This document shows positions 22,416-37,400 of a stretch of 64,000 nucleotides of DNA, in pieces. The stretch is from Actinomucor elegans. Taxonomy: Eukaryota; Mucoromycota; Mucoromycetes; Mucorales; Mucoraceae. Position numbers and translations under genes: made by a program. The notes below the pieces were generated by a model, which saw only the letters and a program-made list of their open reading frames with translations, did no database searches and was not told the origin of the DNA. The stretch spans positions 1,302,001-1,366,000 of the forward strand of contig JAMSLZ010000006.1 of the NCBI GenBank assembly GCA_026027325.1, in the 5' to 3' direction. Numbering within the stretch: the first letter of the stretch is position 1; every line of letters starts with the position of its first letter.

Positions 22416-25400
22416 ATGACATCCTTCCCTAAAGGTTGGTTTTTCATCAAAAACCTCAATAACGGATACGTATTATCCACCGAAAAACAAACAGTTGGCG
22501 AACCAGTTGTAATTGCTTCTATCAAAAGCAGAGACTTTGATTCTCAACTTTGGCAGCACGGCGAAGATGGCCGTCTCCATAACAAACAGACAGGATTTGT
22601 CCTCGACATCTCTAAAGGTAATATTCACTTTTTGCTCAAATTTGGCCTTATCTAACCTTTCTTGAAATGAAGGGCTCGCCAAAGTAGGCAGTGAGATTGT
22701 TCAGCAAAACGATTCCGATTCATCCGAAGGCCAGACTTTTGGTGTTTCCTCTGAAGGTCATATTTTCCTAGTTAAAAATCCCAAACTCGTCTTAGGTATC
22801 AAGGAATCTTTCTTTACGCGACGTGAAGGTCAGCATGTCCATCTCCAACAAGCTGAAAAGAATCCTAAAGAGAAGAAAGAACAACGTTGGGAGTTCTTCT
22901 TGCCTTCTCAAAAGCGCTTCTCCGCTATCAATAATCCAATGGATAGCTTAAAGCGTACCATCAGTGGCGCTTCTCTTGGTAGCTTCACTTCTTCTATTCA
23001 TAGCCACCATGGTAAGTGCATTTAAATCGCTTTTATATTCAATTTTTTATATACTGATCCTTTCTCTTAGACGATGAAAGTTGCCTTGATGAATCTCACA
23101 GCAGCCATTTAACTGCTTTCCCTGATACTGAATTCTTTATCAAATCTGACTCTACTGGTTATTTTATTGGTGTTGAAGCTAATGCTATCAACAGCCCCGG
23201 TGGTCGTCTTTCTCTCGAGCCTTTACGTAAAAGTAACTACGAGAGCCAACTCTGGCATTATGATGTTATCACTGGTCGTTTGATCAACAAAAACTCTGGC
23301 TTTAGTTTAAGCGCTGAAGAACTTTCTGATGAGTCTTCTGTCTTTCAATCTTCCAGCACAAGTGAAAAAGATCTGGCTTATCAATCATGGTCTTTAACTA
23401 CTGCAGGCGAAATCAAGTTGAAAAATCATCCTCACTGGGTTCTCGGTTTTAAGAAAGATAACTGGTTTGGTTTGAAAGGCGATGGCACCTCTGTGTTGTT
23501 GCAAAAGCAAGCCGACCACAAGACCCATTCGCATCAGCGCTTTGTTATTGTTTTGCCTGTCTTTAAGAAAAAGACTACCGAGATTGTTACTGTTTCCGAA
23601 CAACAAGGTGTCTTTCCTGAGGGTTATTTCTTTATCAAAAATCAGAAACACGGCCTTGTTATTACTGTCCTCGAGACAGATAAGTTGGCCGCTCAAGTTA
23701 CTGCTTCTCAATTAGACATGGAAAATTTCAATCGTCAGTTGTGGAAGTTTAATGACGGTTTTCTTATCAATAAGGCTTCTAATTTAGTATTGGATGTTCA
23801 TGGAGGTAACATCTATTTGTAAAATGCTTGTTTTAGCATAACATTGACGCATTGTTTTATGTTTACCTTAGGCTGCATTGTTAATGGCTCTAAACTCTGC
23901 CAGTACAAGCAAAAGAATGAAGACAATGCAAACCAACAATGGGGTCTTTCCATTGAAGGCTATATCCATGCTAAAACTCATAAGAATATTGTTTTAGCTA
24001 TCTCTGGTAGTAAAAAAGATGAGTATGCTGTCTATCTTTCTGACAAGAAGACTCCTGACCACGAAGAGCAAAGATGGAATTTTGTATTGCCTGTTTTCAA
24101 ACAAAAGTCCAGTAAGTTTATTTCTAGGATAAACGAATTTTTTTTTATCTTGACGTTAACATACTATATAATTATAGCTACTGTAGCTGAGACTACTGTC
24201 CAGAAATCTGTGTCTTACCATCACTATGCTCAATATCCCAGTGGTTGGTTCTTTATCCGCTCTTTCGTTAATGGCTCTTCTACCAGTGCCCCTCTTGTTC
24301 TCACTGCTGATAGCAAGTCTCATGACATTTCTTTGACGAAAATTAGCAAAGAAGAATGGCGCAACCAATTATGGATGTATTGGAATGGTGTCTTGATCAA
24401 TTTTGCTACGCAGTTAGCAATTGACACTGATAGTAAGTATCACATCACATGTAGTGCAACGTATCACTTGTTTTCTATTATACTAAACTAATCCTATTTC
24501 ATCAATAGGCGTTAATGTCGGATCTACTATCTGTCAAGAGTTACGTAAAGCTGGATCAGTTGGTCAAAGATGGAATCTCACCATCGAAGGATATCTTGTT
24601 CATGGCTCTAATCCTTCTCTTACTCTCGCTCCTGAACTTGTATCGGAAAACAATTACAAACTCGCTCTTGCCGACCATGTTTCTGTTCAGCAATGTCACC
24701 GCTGGGGACTTTTGACACCTGAAATTAAGGTTGAAAAGAACACTCAGATCCTTGTTCGTTGGACTGTTGCTTTCTTGACTGAATGGAAGAAGTTCAGTGA
24801 GCAGCATGTTCAAAAAGTCGTTCATCGTGTTGCAAACTGGCCAGAGGAGACCTTTTTCATTGGTGCTCAAGATGGTTTAGCTCTCGTTCCCGAGAAATCC
24901 GAAGCTTTCTCTTTCCTTGTAGTTAAGAAGCTAGAATATGGCCAAAGCGAGCATTTCAAATGGACTTACCGTAATGGCTTCGTTGTTCATGTCGCTACGG
25001 GCCTTGTTTTACACGCATCTGGTACGTATAAACAGACTGATAGATACCTATAACGTAAGCAAGCTAATCCTTCATACTATTAGATGATCTTATTGGTGGA
25101 AGTCAGCTTCAAATTCGCGAAGAATTATTCTCTGACTCCAAGACAATTGATCAGCGCCAAAGATGGGTTATTAAGACTGATGGTTCTATTATATCGGAAC
25201 TCAAGACCAACCTTGGTTTTGCCTTGATTCAACAAGGCAATCAGTATCTTGTTCAACTTGCTTATGCTAGCAACACTTGCGAACACTACAACTGGGGCTT
25301 CCTCCATGGTCATTATGAATCTCGTTATAGTCAGATTTACAAGAAAGAAGTTTCCGTTATCACTCGTACTGAACGTATCTTGCTAACTGTGAGAACCCAA

Positions 25401-28400
25401 AAAAGTATATATTCAACTTATAGCTTCATATCAACATTGTATTAACATCTTTTTCTCTTAAAAAAAGCTTCTGCTAATGCAAACACCAAGTTAGTAACTC
25501 GCTCATTTGGTGTATTCCCGGAAAACTGGTTCTACATTCGCTCCAAGGAAGACAAGTCACTTGTAATTACTGCTCCTTCTCGCACAGAAGGTGAAAAGCT
25601 CACTCTGTCCAAGCTTGATTACAAGATCTTCCGTCGTCAATTGTGGCACCTTCAAAATGATGGTTGTCTCATTAATCTAGAGTCTGACCTTGTCATTGAT
25701 GTAGCCGGTGGTGCTTTCAATGTCGGTTGTGACATTATCCAATGGCACGAAAAGTTTTTGAGAAGATCACGCAAGAATCAAGTATGGGGTTTATCAGTCG
25801 ATGGTCATCTTCATCCCAAGGCTCGTCCTGGGCTCGTATTAGGTGTTAAGGGTAACAAAGCAGTTGAGGGTGCTGAGATTCAGTTGCATCACCGAGGCTC
25901 TTTAGATCTCGAATATCAATTATGGACATTTGCTACTCCCATCTTTAAAGGATCTGTTTCTGGCGTTGCTGGTGTTTCAGCTGGTGGTGTTTTAGAGCAT
26001 AACGACGATAGTGTATGCGTTGAAAGAGTCGATGAAGCTGAATTCCATACTTGTACTGCTGATCGTTACGAGCGTAAAAATAAGCTTACTGTTGTTCGTC
26101 GTTGGGGAGTATTCCCTGAGGGTGGTTTCTTCATTCGCTCTAACTATGGTGACCAACATCTCGCCTTGAGTGTTGAAAAGAGACCTCGTTCTGGTGAGAA
26201 TGGTCGCAATGAGTATGAAGTTACTCTCAGACCAATCGACTTCAAAGAGTACCAATGGCATTTCTGGGTCTACCAAGAAGGTCATCTCATCAATACCCAA
26301 ACTGGTCTCGCCTTGGATGCCAGCCCTACTAAAGGGCTTCTTGTTGAAGATGGTTTGCGTAATCCTTTGTTCGTTCGCGACAAGTCCATGAGCGAAAACC
26401 AATTCTGGTCTCTTACTGCGGATGGAGAGATCTTCTTGCGTTCTGATGAACGTCTTGTAATCGGCGCTTCTAACTCTGGAAGAGTAACTGTTCCTGGTGC
26501 TCAAGTGGGTCTCCGCCAATTACATGTTCGTACTTTTATGAATGAACAAAATCAGCAAGAAACCTCTCTCAAGTCTGAAAAATGGTTGAGATGGTTGTTC
26601 TCCAAGCCTGTTTATCGTACGAAAACTACCACAACCACAACCACAACCACCACCACAACTACTGAAGAGTCATCTGCTGCATCTGGTATTGTCGCTCCTG
26701 ATGAAATCCTCGAAGGTTTCACTGATCAACAGCTTACTGTCAAGCAGAAGGAGGAATCAGCCGATGACTATTCTGCTGAAGACGATGATAGCGATTCAGA
26801 TGATGACGATGATGAAGAGGACAGCACTTCAAAGCTTAACCTTATTGGTAATTTGGGCATTGCTACAGCTGGTGCCGGTATTCTTGCTGGTACTGCCGGT
26901 ATGATTTCTAATGTCATTACTTCTGCCCCTGAAGCAATTTCGACTGCAGTTATTGGAAAGAAGGATAAGCTGAAGCAAACTGTTGCCAAGAAGACCACTT
27001 ACGATTCTCTCAAATATGACCGTAAAGATTCTTTCCATGCCATCGCTGATTATGTACCTACCGGTTTTGAGAAGATTGTCCGCTACAACGCTCATCAACA
27101 ACCTAGTTTCCCCACTACCGGCTACTTCATGATCAAGAGTTATCTTCATGGTCTTGTACTTGACGTTGTTGATGGTGAAACAAAGGATGGCGCATATGTA
27201 GTTTTATCTCCTATCAAGACGAAGGACTTTGCAAGTCAATTGTGGTCTTTCAAAGAGGATCGCATAGTCAACCTTAAAGGCCATAATCTTGTTTTGGATG
27301 CTTCTATGACTGACACCATTACTGCAGGCGAAAGACTTGTCATCTCTACTAAGAAATCATCTTTGGGCTTAGATTTAGATGATCAATACTGGGAATTCAG
27401 TAATGAAGGCCTTATCTGCCTCAAATCTAAACGTAGCCTTGTACTTGGCGTCAAGCAGCTTAAGCGTGTCACTGATCAAAATACTATTATCGATGTCTAT
27501 CTCCAAGAAGAGAAGCTTTATACTAAGAGTGCTTATGGTCGTCCTGAACAGCGCTGGGAGATTTTGATTCCTGCTTTTATTCCTGTTGAGCAAACCAACA
27601 ATACTACTGCTGAATCGAAGTACACTATCATTGAAGGAGGAAAGATCAGTGCTATTTCTAGTTCTCTCTCTGCTATTATTGCTTTTGAAGGACTCAAGGA
27701 AACTTTCCATCACAAGATTACGGCTGCCAACCAATGGCCTAGTTCTCAAAACTGGTTCTTTGTTCGTATTGGTAACGAAAACGCATTCTTATCATCTGGT
27801 TCAACTGATTCCAGTGAGGTCAAGTTTGTTGCTCTTAGTCAAAAGGAAGATCATAAGCAGTTCTTATGGGCTTATATCAATGGTTACTTGGTCAACTACA
27901 AGTATATGTTACGCCTTGTGTACGATAAGAAATGTAAGTCTTTTTTCACTTTTCATATTAAACTTTTTGACAACGTATTAACCTTTTCCTATTATAGCCA
28001 ACAAGTTGGTACTCTCTAGCAGTACAGATACTCTTGACCAAGTGTTCTCTGTTTCGAGTAAGGGCGGCTTGTCTGTCAAGCTCCAATCTGAAACAATCTA
28101 TTTTAGTGTTTCATCGAGTTATGGTACCTACACATTGAAAACTTCTTCTACTGAAGATGATGCTTGTTCTGTTAAATACTCGCTTCAATTGCATGTTCCC
28201 AAGTTCTCCAATGTCGAAGTTGAGAAGGAATCGAAGATTGCTCTCTCTACCGTCATTTCTTGGATCCAGTCATCTCAAAAGACTACCACCACAGTTACAA
28301 CTACCACCACCACAACTATAACTAAGCTGTATGGTGTATTCCCCGTTGGTACTTGGTTCTTTGTTAAGGCTGATACAAATGGTGGAGATAGTCTTGTCCT

Positions 28401-31400
28401 CGCTGTGAAAGATGCTTCATCTAAGTCTGGTGCTTCCTTAGTTTTGAAAAGATTAAGCTTCAAGGACTATAGAAGTCAACTTTGGACCTTCCGTGATGGC
28501 TTGTTGATTAACTACGGTAGCAAGCTAGTTATCGATGTAAATGGTGAAATCAATGAATCATCCAAGCTCGTTCAATCTGCTGAGTCTGGTGTCAGCTCCC
28601 AGAAATGGTCGCTCACCGCTACTGGCCGCATTCAACTTGATAGCTACATGCAATATACTATTGGTTACACCCAGTCCGATAAATTATCTGATGGTCTTGA
28701 AGTCGCTCTCGTTGCTACTAGAGAGACTTATGAGGATTCCTCTAAAACTCAAGCAATCAACTGGAGATTCTCTGTTCCTGTATTCGGTAAGGCTGCATCT
28801 ACTTCCACTGGAAGCAGTACCACCACAGCTACAACTACAGAAACCTCTACCAAAACTTCAGTCTCTGCTATTGAAAGACTCACTGATTGCATTGAGCAAG
28901 GGGCTCTTATTGAAGCTGTAGAAGAAGCTGATATCCAGGTTGAAGATATCTCTGTCAAGAAGAGCAATGCTATTACCAGTGCTGCCTCTGTAGACGCTAA
29001 AGAAAAGCATCATGAATTCCAAAACATTCTTAGCAATGTTGGAATTGCCGTTACTGCCGGTGTTGTTGCTGTTGGAACTGTTGGAGGTGCTATCAAGGTT
29101 GCTGACAAGATCAGTAAAGCTGATAAGAAAACTTCAACCTCTACCACCACTGATAAAACGCAGGATCAAAAGCAACAGTCGTCTTCTACTGCTGTTACTG
29201 ATGTCAATAAGGCTACCGAGACTGTTACTGTTCGTCGCTCTAAGCGTACCTCTGTTCAATTGATTGAAGAATCTCGTGTAATCGTTCGCGCTTGGAAGAT
29301 TGTCTTCAGTCAACGCGTTCATCATTGCAAGACAAAGGCAGAGTTAATCCAGACCATCGAAGAGTCTCGTGAAGAGCTTTTCAGACGTTTGGATGAACAT
29401 CTCCGTGTCTATGCTTCTGTTGAACACTTGATCGCTGGAGCTGTGCCTGAATGGCATGTCTCTATTCATCAAGTTAAGGAACTGTATAGAGCACGTGTCT
29501 TTGAGAAGTTCTTGGACCGCTTAAACACTGAAGAGGTCAATGGCATTTCCGATCTCGATTTCGATACTACTTTGTCATCTGCTACCCAAGAAGTTGAAAA
29601 TCATTACCAACTTGTAATTGATACTCAGAACAAGGTTTTGTCTGAATCTTCTACTGTCACGGCCTCTCAATGTTCTGAAGAAGTATCTGTTCAAGAAAGT
29701 GTTCTTACTACTATTGATACAATCAAGGTAACTGTACGCTACTGGTTGACTGGCTTGTATGAGACGATTTCTGTTGCAAGAAACAATGGCTCTTCTGATG
29801 AAGAAATCAAAATTCTCATTGAAACCTCTCGCAAACAACTTTCTGAAGAACTTACTAAGATCAAGGAGTCTACTTCGACTCGTATTGAAAAATCCTCTTC
29901 AACTCTTTTGACTACCAAGCAAACTTCAATCTGTAATACCATTGGAACTGCTATTACTCAAGCAGATTCTGTTATCAATAGTCAAGTCAATGCTATTTGC
30001 TCCCAGAAACAGTATCTTGATTCTGAGGAACATTGGTTGGATGTTACACGTGTTACTGAAGAACGTCTCTCTGGTCAACTTAAGGTCTATCAAACTGCTA
30101 TTACTCAAGAAATCGCTGAGATCCAAAAGAATGAGATCAGTACGGCTGACAAGGCTGAAATTTCTGTAGTTTTGGATGAGAAGATGGTTGCTGTTGCTCA
30201 GCAAACTGTAGCTAACAAGCTGATTGAAACTCAAACCAAATTGTCTAGCTGGTTCATTGAGGTTACTCAACAGATTGCTTGGCTCTTGGAAGAGAGTAAA
30301 ACTTCCAACTCTTCTCAAGATACTATCAAACAGGATACTGTAGCCATTATTGACGCCGCTCAAGTCGAAATCAATTCTCGTATTGAAGAAACTAAGCTCG
30401 TCATTCGTGCTTATTATGCTCATTTAACTTACCTTAGCTGGGCCGAGCGTCGTCGCATTGAATACTCCTTGGACAACATCAAGGCTTCCATCACTGCCAG
30501 TATCACCCATTTCAAGTCATCTATTGAAAAGACTGAGGTTACCAAGGAGCAAATCATTCGCTATTCCAACTACTCTTTCGGTGCTTCCTCCTCCCGTGTC
30601 GTTTTGGCCGATCTCCAAAGCGTTATCATCAAGGTAACCAATGTCAAGCAAACAGTTACCGTCGTTAACAAGACCGATGAAGCTAAAGCTGAGAAGGCAA
30701 AGATTGCAATCACTGGTAAATCATCTGCTACCAAGGATAAGATAACTGAGGTTAAGAAGACTACCACTGATAAGGTTGAAGTTGGTAAATCTAAGAATGA
30801 TGGCACCACAAAGAAGACCGAAGTCACCAAGGCTGAAGAGACTAAGAAGGCCGAGAGAATCGATACTGATAAACAGACAAAGATTGTCGATAAGGTTGAA
30901 TCCGAGGTTGAAGAGACCAAGATTAGCAAGGTTGACAATAATAAGCCATCTACCAGTGCTGCTGTTATTGAAGGAAGTCATCAATCTTCATCTGATGATA
31001 AGCATACCATTGAAACTGTTTCTTCTGCTGCACTTGGTGCTGCCGCTGCCGCTATGGCCAGTGCTGCTATTTTCCATCATAAAGAAGGAAAGGAAACCAA
31101 GCAACAGCAAAGTAGCTCTGGTGATCAAACCCAAAAGCCAACTGAAACAAGCGTGGTTACCGGAAAGCCTTCCCAAGTTGCTCATGCTGATAAGCAAAAC
31201 AACACTACTTCGACTGTTAAGCAAGAGAAGTCTGAAACCTTAGTTGTTGTGTACGATCAAGTCCAAACAATTGTACGTGATTGGATTACTACTCTGAACA
31301 AACGCGTCTATGAATGTGCTTCCAAGAAGAGCAGTAATGCTCAACAAGAGATTGATACCATTGTCTTTGAATCTCAACAACAGCTCATCATTGAAATTGA

Positions 31401-34400
31401 AAAGGCTAAGCGCAACACTACTGCTGTAATTGGTACTTCTCAAACCTCGTTCCACGATACTTTGTCTTGGGTCCGAAGCACAGTATGGAAGCAAGCTGTA
31501 GAAGTCAAGCGTATTGGTTACGAAGTTGCTACTTCAACTGAAGAAAGCACTTCTCATTATGAGGAGAAATTGGAATCGTTGGCAAAGACTACTATTCAAG
31601 AGATTGATGTAGCTATCGATAAATCAAAGACTTCTGCTTCTGTTATTCATGTCGTAGGCCACGAATCATCAGCAACCATTGCAGCTGGTAAGAAGTTCGA
31701 GGGAGTTGATTATTCTAAGACTTCCCATGGTGAGTCTATCGAAAAAACCAAGGTTACTGTTGGTATTCTTATTGAAGATACTCGTGTTTCTGTTCAACGC
31801 ATGTTCCGTGATCTCACTGCATCTATTACTAAACGCCGCAAGCAAGGTGGTGACAATGTCCAAGCAGACATTGATACCATTATCAAGAAGCATCGTGAGG
31901 AAATCAACGAGTACATTGTCAAGTCTAAGGCCGAGTTTGAACAAAGAATCACCTCTGTTCATAAGTGTTCTTCTTCTGAAGTTTCAACGGTTGATGCTGA
32001 ATTGACCAAGGAAACTATCAAGAAGGTTCAAACCACGTTGGACCAAGTTCAGGAAAGCGTCCAAGTCCAGGTCTCCAAAGTAGAGCAAGTAACCTCAACT
32101 ACGACAGTCATTTCTGAAGTCGAATACGACGAAAAGTTAACTGCCATTTCTCACCAAGCTTGTGAGAAACTTGATGCTACTTTAACTGCTTCTGAAACTA
32201 TTATTGGCCATCACATTGAAGTTACTGCTGAATCATCCGTATTGCATCAGTCAACTTCTACCGAGAAGACTGAAGCCTCGAACACTTCTTCCGAGACTTC
32301 TGAAACCAATGTTTCCTTGGGTGTTGAATATGGTTTACTAATCATTGCTGAGGCTACTAAGGATGTCTCAAGTCAAATATCTGAATTGGTTGAGCGTGTT
32401 CATCATCGCATTACGATCGGATCTACCAATCTTGATACCGACGTCAAGGGGCTGATTGTGACATCTGATAAGGAACTCGATCTCATCTTTGAACAAGCAA
32501 AGATTAAGATTTCGTATGAGTTGTCTATGGTTGCTTCCCATGAAAAGGTCGATGAGGAACACTTCCTTGCTACTCTCGAAGCTATCCGCACTTCAACCAA
32601 GTCTCGTATCAGTCAAATCCAAACCGTTGCTACGTCGCATAAGGAATCTAAGACTGTCACTGAGAAGCTTCTTCAAATTGCTGAGGAATCTCGTCATGAA
32701 ATTACTACTCATTATGAATCCATCAAGCAAACTGTAACCGAGAAGACGGAAAAGGTCCATGATGCCGTCACACATGAGACTACTGGCGCTTCCCAAGCTG
32801 TTATCTCACACACTGAGGAACAAAAGAAGCAACAGAAGCTCAAGAAGCAAAAAGAACATAAAGATTCTGTTGATTTGGCCAAGAAGGTTTTGGCTGGTTC
32901 AGCCGCAGTCGCTGCAGGAACTGCTATTGCTGTTCAGGTAGCCAAGAAGCTTAATGAACACAAGGAAGAGACTGAAAAGGCCGAACGTACCAAAAAACAA
33001 ATGGTTATTGCTGTTGAGGATGTAAAGACTCAATTCAACAAGTGGATTTCTTCTCTCACTGAAACTGTCACTGTTCAATCCAAGTCCAATGTTTCAACCG
33101 AAGAGATCACTGTAACTATTGAAAAGTCTAAGACCGAATTCCTTGAAATCGTTAAGAAAGCCAAATCCAGTGAAGTGATTACTGCGAAATATCAGCACCA
33201 AATCCTTTCTTGGATTGAACAAACGGCTATTTCTCAAGCTACTCGAATTCAAGAAATCGCTGTATCTTCATCCAGCTCAGCTGCAGTTGATATCGAATCA
33301 AGACTCGAAGTTATTAAGATTTCAACTACTCAAGAGGTCGAAGCTGCTTTGGAAAAATGCAAGCACACCAAGTCTACTAGTTCCACTGAGTACATTGGTG
33401 TCACTGTCGAACAACTCAAGCTTAAGGAAGCTGCCTTGCTTGATATTCGAAGTGAACTTGTTATTGTCATCCAGGATGTCCGCTCTTCTTTGGTTAATTT
33501 CTTCCAAAAGTTTACCAAATCTGTCATTACTCGTATTGAACAAGGTGGAGATAACATTGAAAAGGATATTGCTGTTTTGATTGCTAGAACTCGCAAGGAT
33601 CTTTCAGTTTATATTGAAAGCGTCAAGAGTACTGCAACCAAGCGACTGTCCTCTTTGGAAACAAAGTCATCTACATCCGTTATCTCATCTGCCGCCCTTT
33701 CTGGTATTGCTACTTCTGAAATCATCAATGTTCTCAAGTCATCGGAGGATATCATAATGCAAAAGGTAAACCATGTTCATTCAAGCGTCTGGTACATTGA
33801 AAAGAACCAAGACACATCCAAGATCGTTCAGGCCATTACCACTATTGAGTCTGAAACCACAGCTGAGCTTAGTGATAAGGTTGAAAGCTCCAAGTGCGGT
33901 TTTTTTACTGCTATGAACGAGCATCACAAGGCTGGTCATATCTGTACTGATGCTTCCAAGCACACAGAAACTTCTGAGCACGAAGCCACCGTATTACAAG
34001 CGTCTTTATCTGTCCAAGAAATCAAAATCACTGTTCGTGAGTGGTTCCGTACCTTTGCTGAGGCTGTTTCCGTTTGCTCTCAAAAGGGTGGATCTGCTGA
34101 GGAGATTGATCTTATTATCAAGGAGCAAAATACTATTATTTTCGAATACCTTGATCACTCAGTCACCAAGATTTCTGAAACTGTCAAGTCTGAAGAGGAG
34201 ATCAAATATCTTCATACTACTATCGAACAAGTCAAGACGACCATTACCAAGACTTCTACTGAAATCAAGGTAATTGGTGTAGAACATTCGTCGTCTACCT
34301 CGCTCGATTATGGCGGTTTTGATAAGATGACTTCTGTTATCACTCAACATGAGCATCAAATCAGCGAAGCTCTCGTTAATTATGAAGCTAAGATTTCCAA

Positions 34401-37400
34401 GAAGGTAAACGAAGCAAAGAAGAAGGTGGCCGAAGAAAAGAAGAAACAGGAATCTGCCAAATCTGATAAGAAGACTACTGTTGCTTCTAAGAACACCTAT
34501 ACCGTGGTTACTGTCGAGTATATCATTTCAACTGTTCATACTTGGCTCCAAGAACTCATGGTTGAGGTTTCAGAAAGCGCTAAGCACGAGCATGATATTA
34601 CCATTATCACCAAGGAAATCAACTCCATTATGGCAAATTACAAAGAATACATTAGCCTTGAGTTTGAAATGATTACTAAGGGCATCCGTGCTTCTAAGGC
34701 TGATTCTTCTGCCAAGCAAGAATTGATTAACATCCTTGAATGGACACGTGGTATGGTTCTTCAAAGCTCCATTCAAATCCAACAAATTGGTATCAATTGT
34801 GCCGTTTCATTCAGTGCTACAGGTGGTATCGAACAAATGAAGCCTCTTGTCAGTGCTACTGAGAGCCAAATCAGTGTTGCTGTTGGTCGTTGTAACAAGA
34901 CTATCAAGATTGAAGTCGAACGTAATTCTGCTCATCATGAAAAGAAGAAGACTGTAAGTACTTTAACTTTATTCTATATTTTATAATTCCCTTTACTCAA
35001 TTTTTTTTTCATTCTAGAAATCTGAAAGTATGAAGCAAGAAACTAAGAAGAAGGCTGAATGCATTGCCGCTGAAAAGAAAAAGAAAGAATCCGCTTGTGC
35101 TAAGAAGGATAAGAAGTCTAAGCAATCATCTGCTGGTTCTATTTCTAACACTGATACTGAAACTGACAACGATTCTGAAGATGACTCTGAAGATGACTCT
35201 GGTTCCGACCAAGACAAGAAGGATTGGAAGAAGGCTAGCAAGTCCAAGAAAAACTGTGATAAGACCAAGAAATCCAAGACTGATTGCGATAAAAAGGCTA
35301 AACAATCTAAGAAGTCTGAAACCAAGAAGAGTGATTCAACAAAGACCGATTCTGATTATGACTCTACTGAATCTGATTCTGAGAAGACTACTTCTATTGA
35401 CAAGAAGAAGGTTGCTACTGGTATTATTGCTGGTACAATCATCAAGTCCAAACTTGATCACTCTGGTTCTTCGGACTCTGATTACACTGATTCTGAGACT
35501 GATTCTGAGACTGATTCCGACTCTGGCAAGAAGAGCACTACTGTCATTGATAAAGAGAAGCTCACAGCTGGCCATTCTACCTTGGATGTCACTGTCATTG
35601 TTAAGGAGTGGTACGAGAAACTTATTATTGACGTCTCTACTCGTGCAAAGAAAGGTGGATCAAGCGCTAATGCTGACATTGAAGACATTGTTCAAAAGGC
35701 TACAAAGCGCATCACTCAAACTCTTCGTGTTATCAGTACTAACGCTCACAAGTCCCTTGTTGACACTACAACTGTCAAACAATACCAGGCTTCTATTGAA
35801 TGGGCCAAGAACTTGGTCATTCAAAGCAGCCATCAGATCAAGGCTATTGGCTTTAACTCTGCTGTTTCGTCTTCCAAGACTGGTGGTATTGAACAAATGC
35901 GCCCTATTGTCACCTCTATTCAGCAGCAAATCAATGTTGAGATTCGTCGCTACAAACTGATTGTTGAAAAGACTGAAAAGACAAGCAAGGTCGAAAAGGA
36001 GACAGAAACAGTTGTTGACATTGTTGAACATAAGAAAAACAATGACAAGGTCTGTACTGGTCGCAAGTCTGCTGCTAATCGCAAGGAATACTGTGAAAAG
36101 CTTGAAAAGCATGTTAGCGAAGTAGTTGCAGAGTCCAAGGTTGTGATTATTTCTTGGTTCTCTCAACTTGTCCGTGATATCTCAATCCGTGTCCATCAAG
36201 GTGAATCCAATATCAATGAAGATGTTGCTGTTATTATTGAGAAGTCCAAGAATGAACTTGATTCAACAATCAAGCGCACTCAAAACAAGCTCAGCTCTTC
36301 TATTGAAGTTTATCAAAACGACAAGACTTTTGCCATGATTGAATATCAAATTCAACAAACATTGAAGACTATCAAGACTACCGTGGAATCCAAGGTTGTT
36401 GAAGTCCAAGAAATTGCTACTAAATGCCATTCTGAATCAGAAGTGACCGAGAAGCTTAATGCAGTTCTTGAAAAGTCAAAGGTTAACATCACCGAGACTT
36501 TAGAAGCTGGTTATAAAGAGTCAGTCACTGTTATCAAGCAGGAAACTACTCAAACTCAATCGACTGTTACTATTATTGATACTGTTGAAACTGTCAAGAC
36601 TACCGTCATTCACTTGCAGACCAAGCTCACTGAAGATATACAAGCTATCAGTGTTGATGACTCTATTGATAACAAGGAAGAACGCATCAATATCCTCATT
36701 GAACAAGTCAATACCGAAATTCAACACGTTGTTACCGAGGCCAAGACTAAGGTTTCCCATGAATGCAGTTCTGTTAAGAAGATCAGTAAGACCAAGGAAC
36801 AAGAGTTGTTGAATACTATTGATTACGTTCACAAGACTTTTACATCCGATGTGAAGAAGATTCAACAAGTCAGTGTTGAATCTATTAAGAAGTCTGATAC
36901 CAATATCAAAGAAAACGTTTCTTCTATCATCAAGTCTTCTCACGAGAAGATCGATTCTGCTCTTACCAAGACCACTGCTGTTCTTGTAGGCGCTGCTACC
37001 GCTGCTATCGCTGTACATGCCATTAACAAGCAAGATAAGCTGGAAGAGAAGAAGACTCAAAAGAAGACTCAAAAGAAGAACTCGGATAATGAATTGTCTG
37101 TCGATGCCAAAGAGAATGTTATTGTTCTCTCTCAATGGTTCGAACTTTTCACCAAGAAGATCTCTGGCTCTGTTCATAAGTCTGAAGGTGATATTGTCCA
37201 AGATGTTACAAAGGTTACCGAGAACGCCGAACAAGAGATCTCTGAGATTATTACTACTGCTCGTAATGATTTTGTCAAACGTTTGACTCTGCAGAATTTG
37301 GATCAAGAATCATTCAATTATGCTTGTAAGCATTATGAAGAGAGCCTTGAGTCTGTTCGTATCACAATTGTCTCCGAGATTGTTGAGGTGAAGAAGTTAG

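Noticed and set aside
22425..28800. Ricin-B lectin toxin interpretation of the trefoil array
   Set aside because: No signal peptide or toxic catalytic chain, and QxW sugar pockets are poorly kept; the ten-domain cytosolic layout fits Gellin.
36521..37306. 261-codon minus-strand frame inside the giant gene
   Set aside because: Antisense shadow of a biased coding sequence; composition is the mirror of the plus-strand helices.
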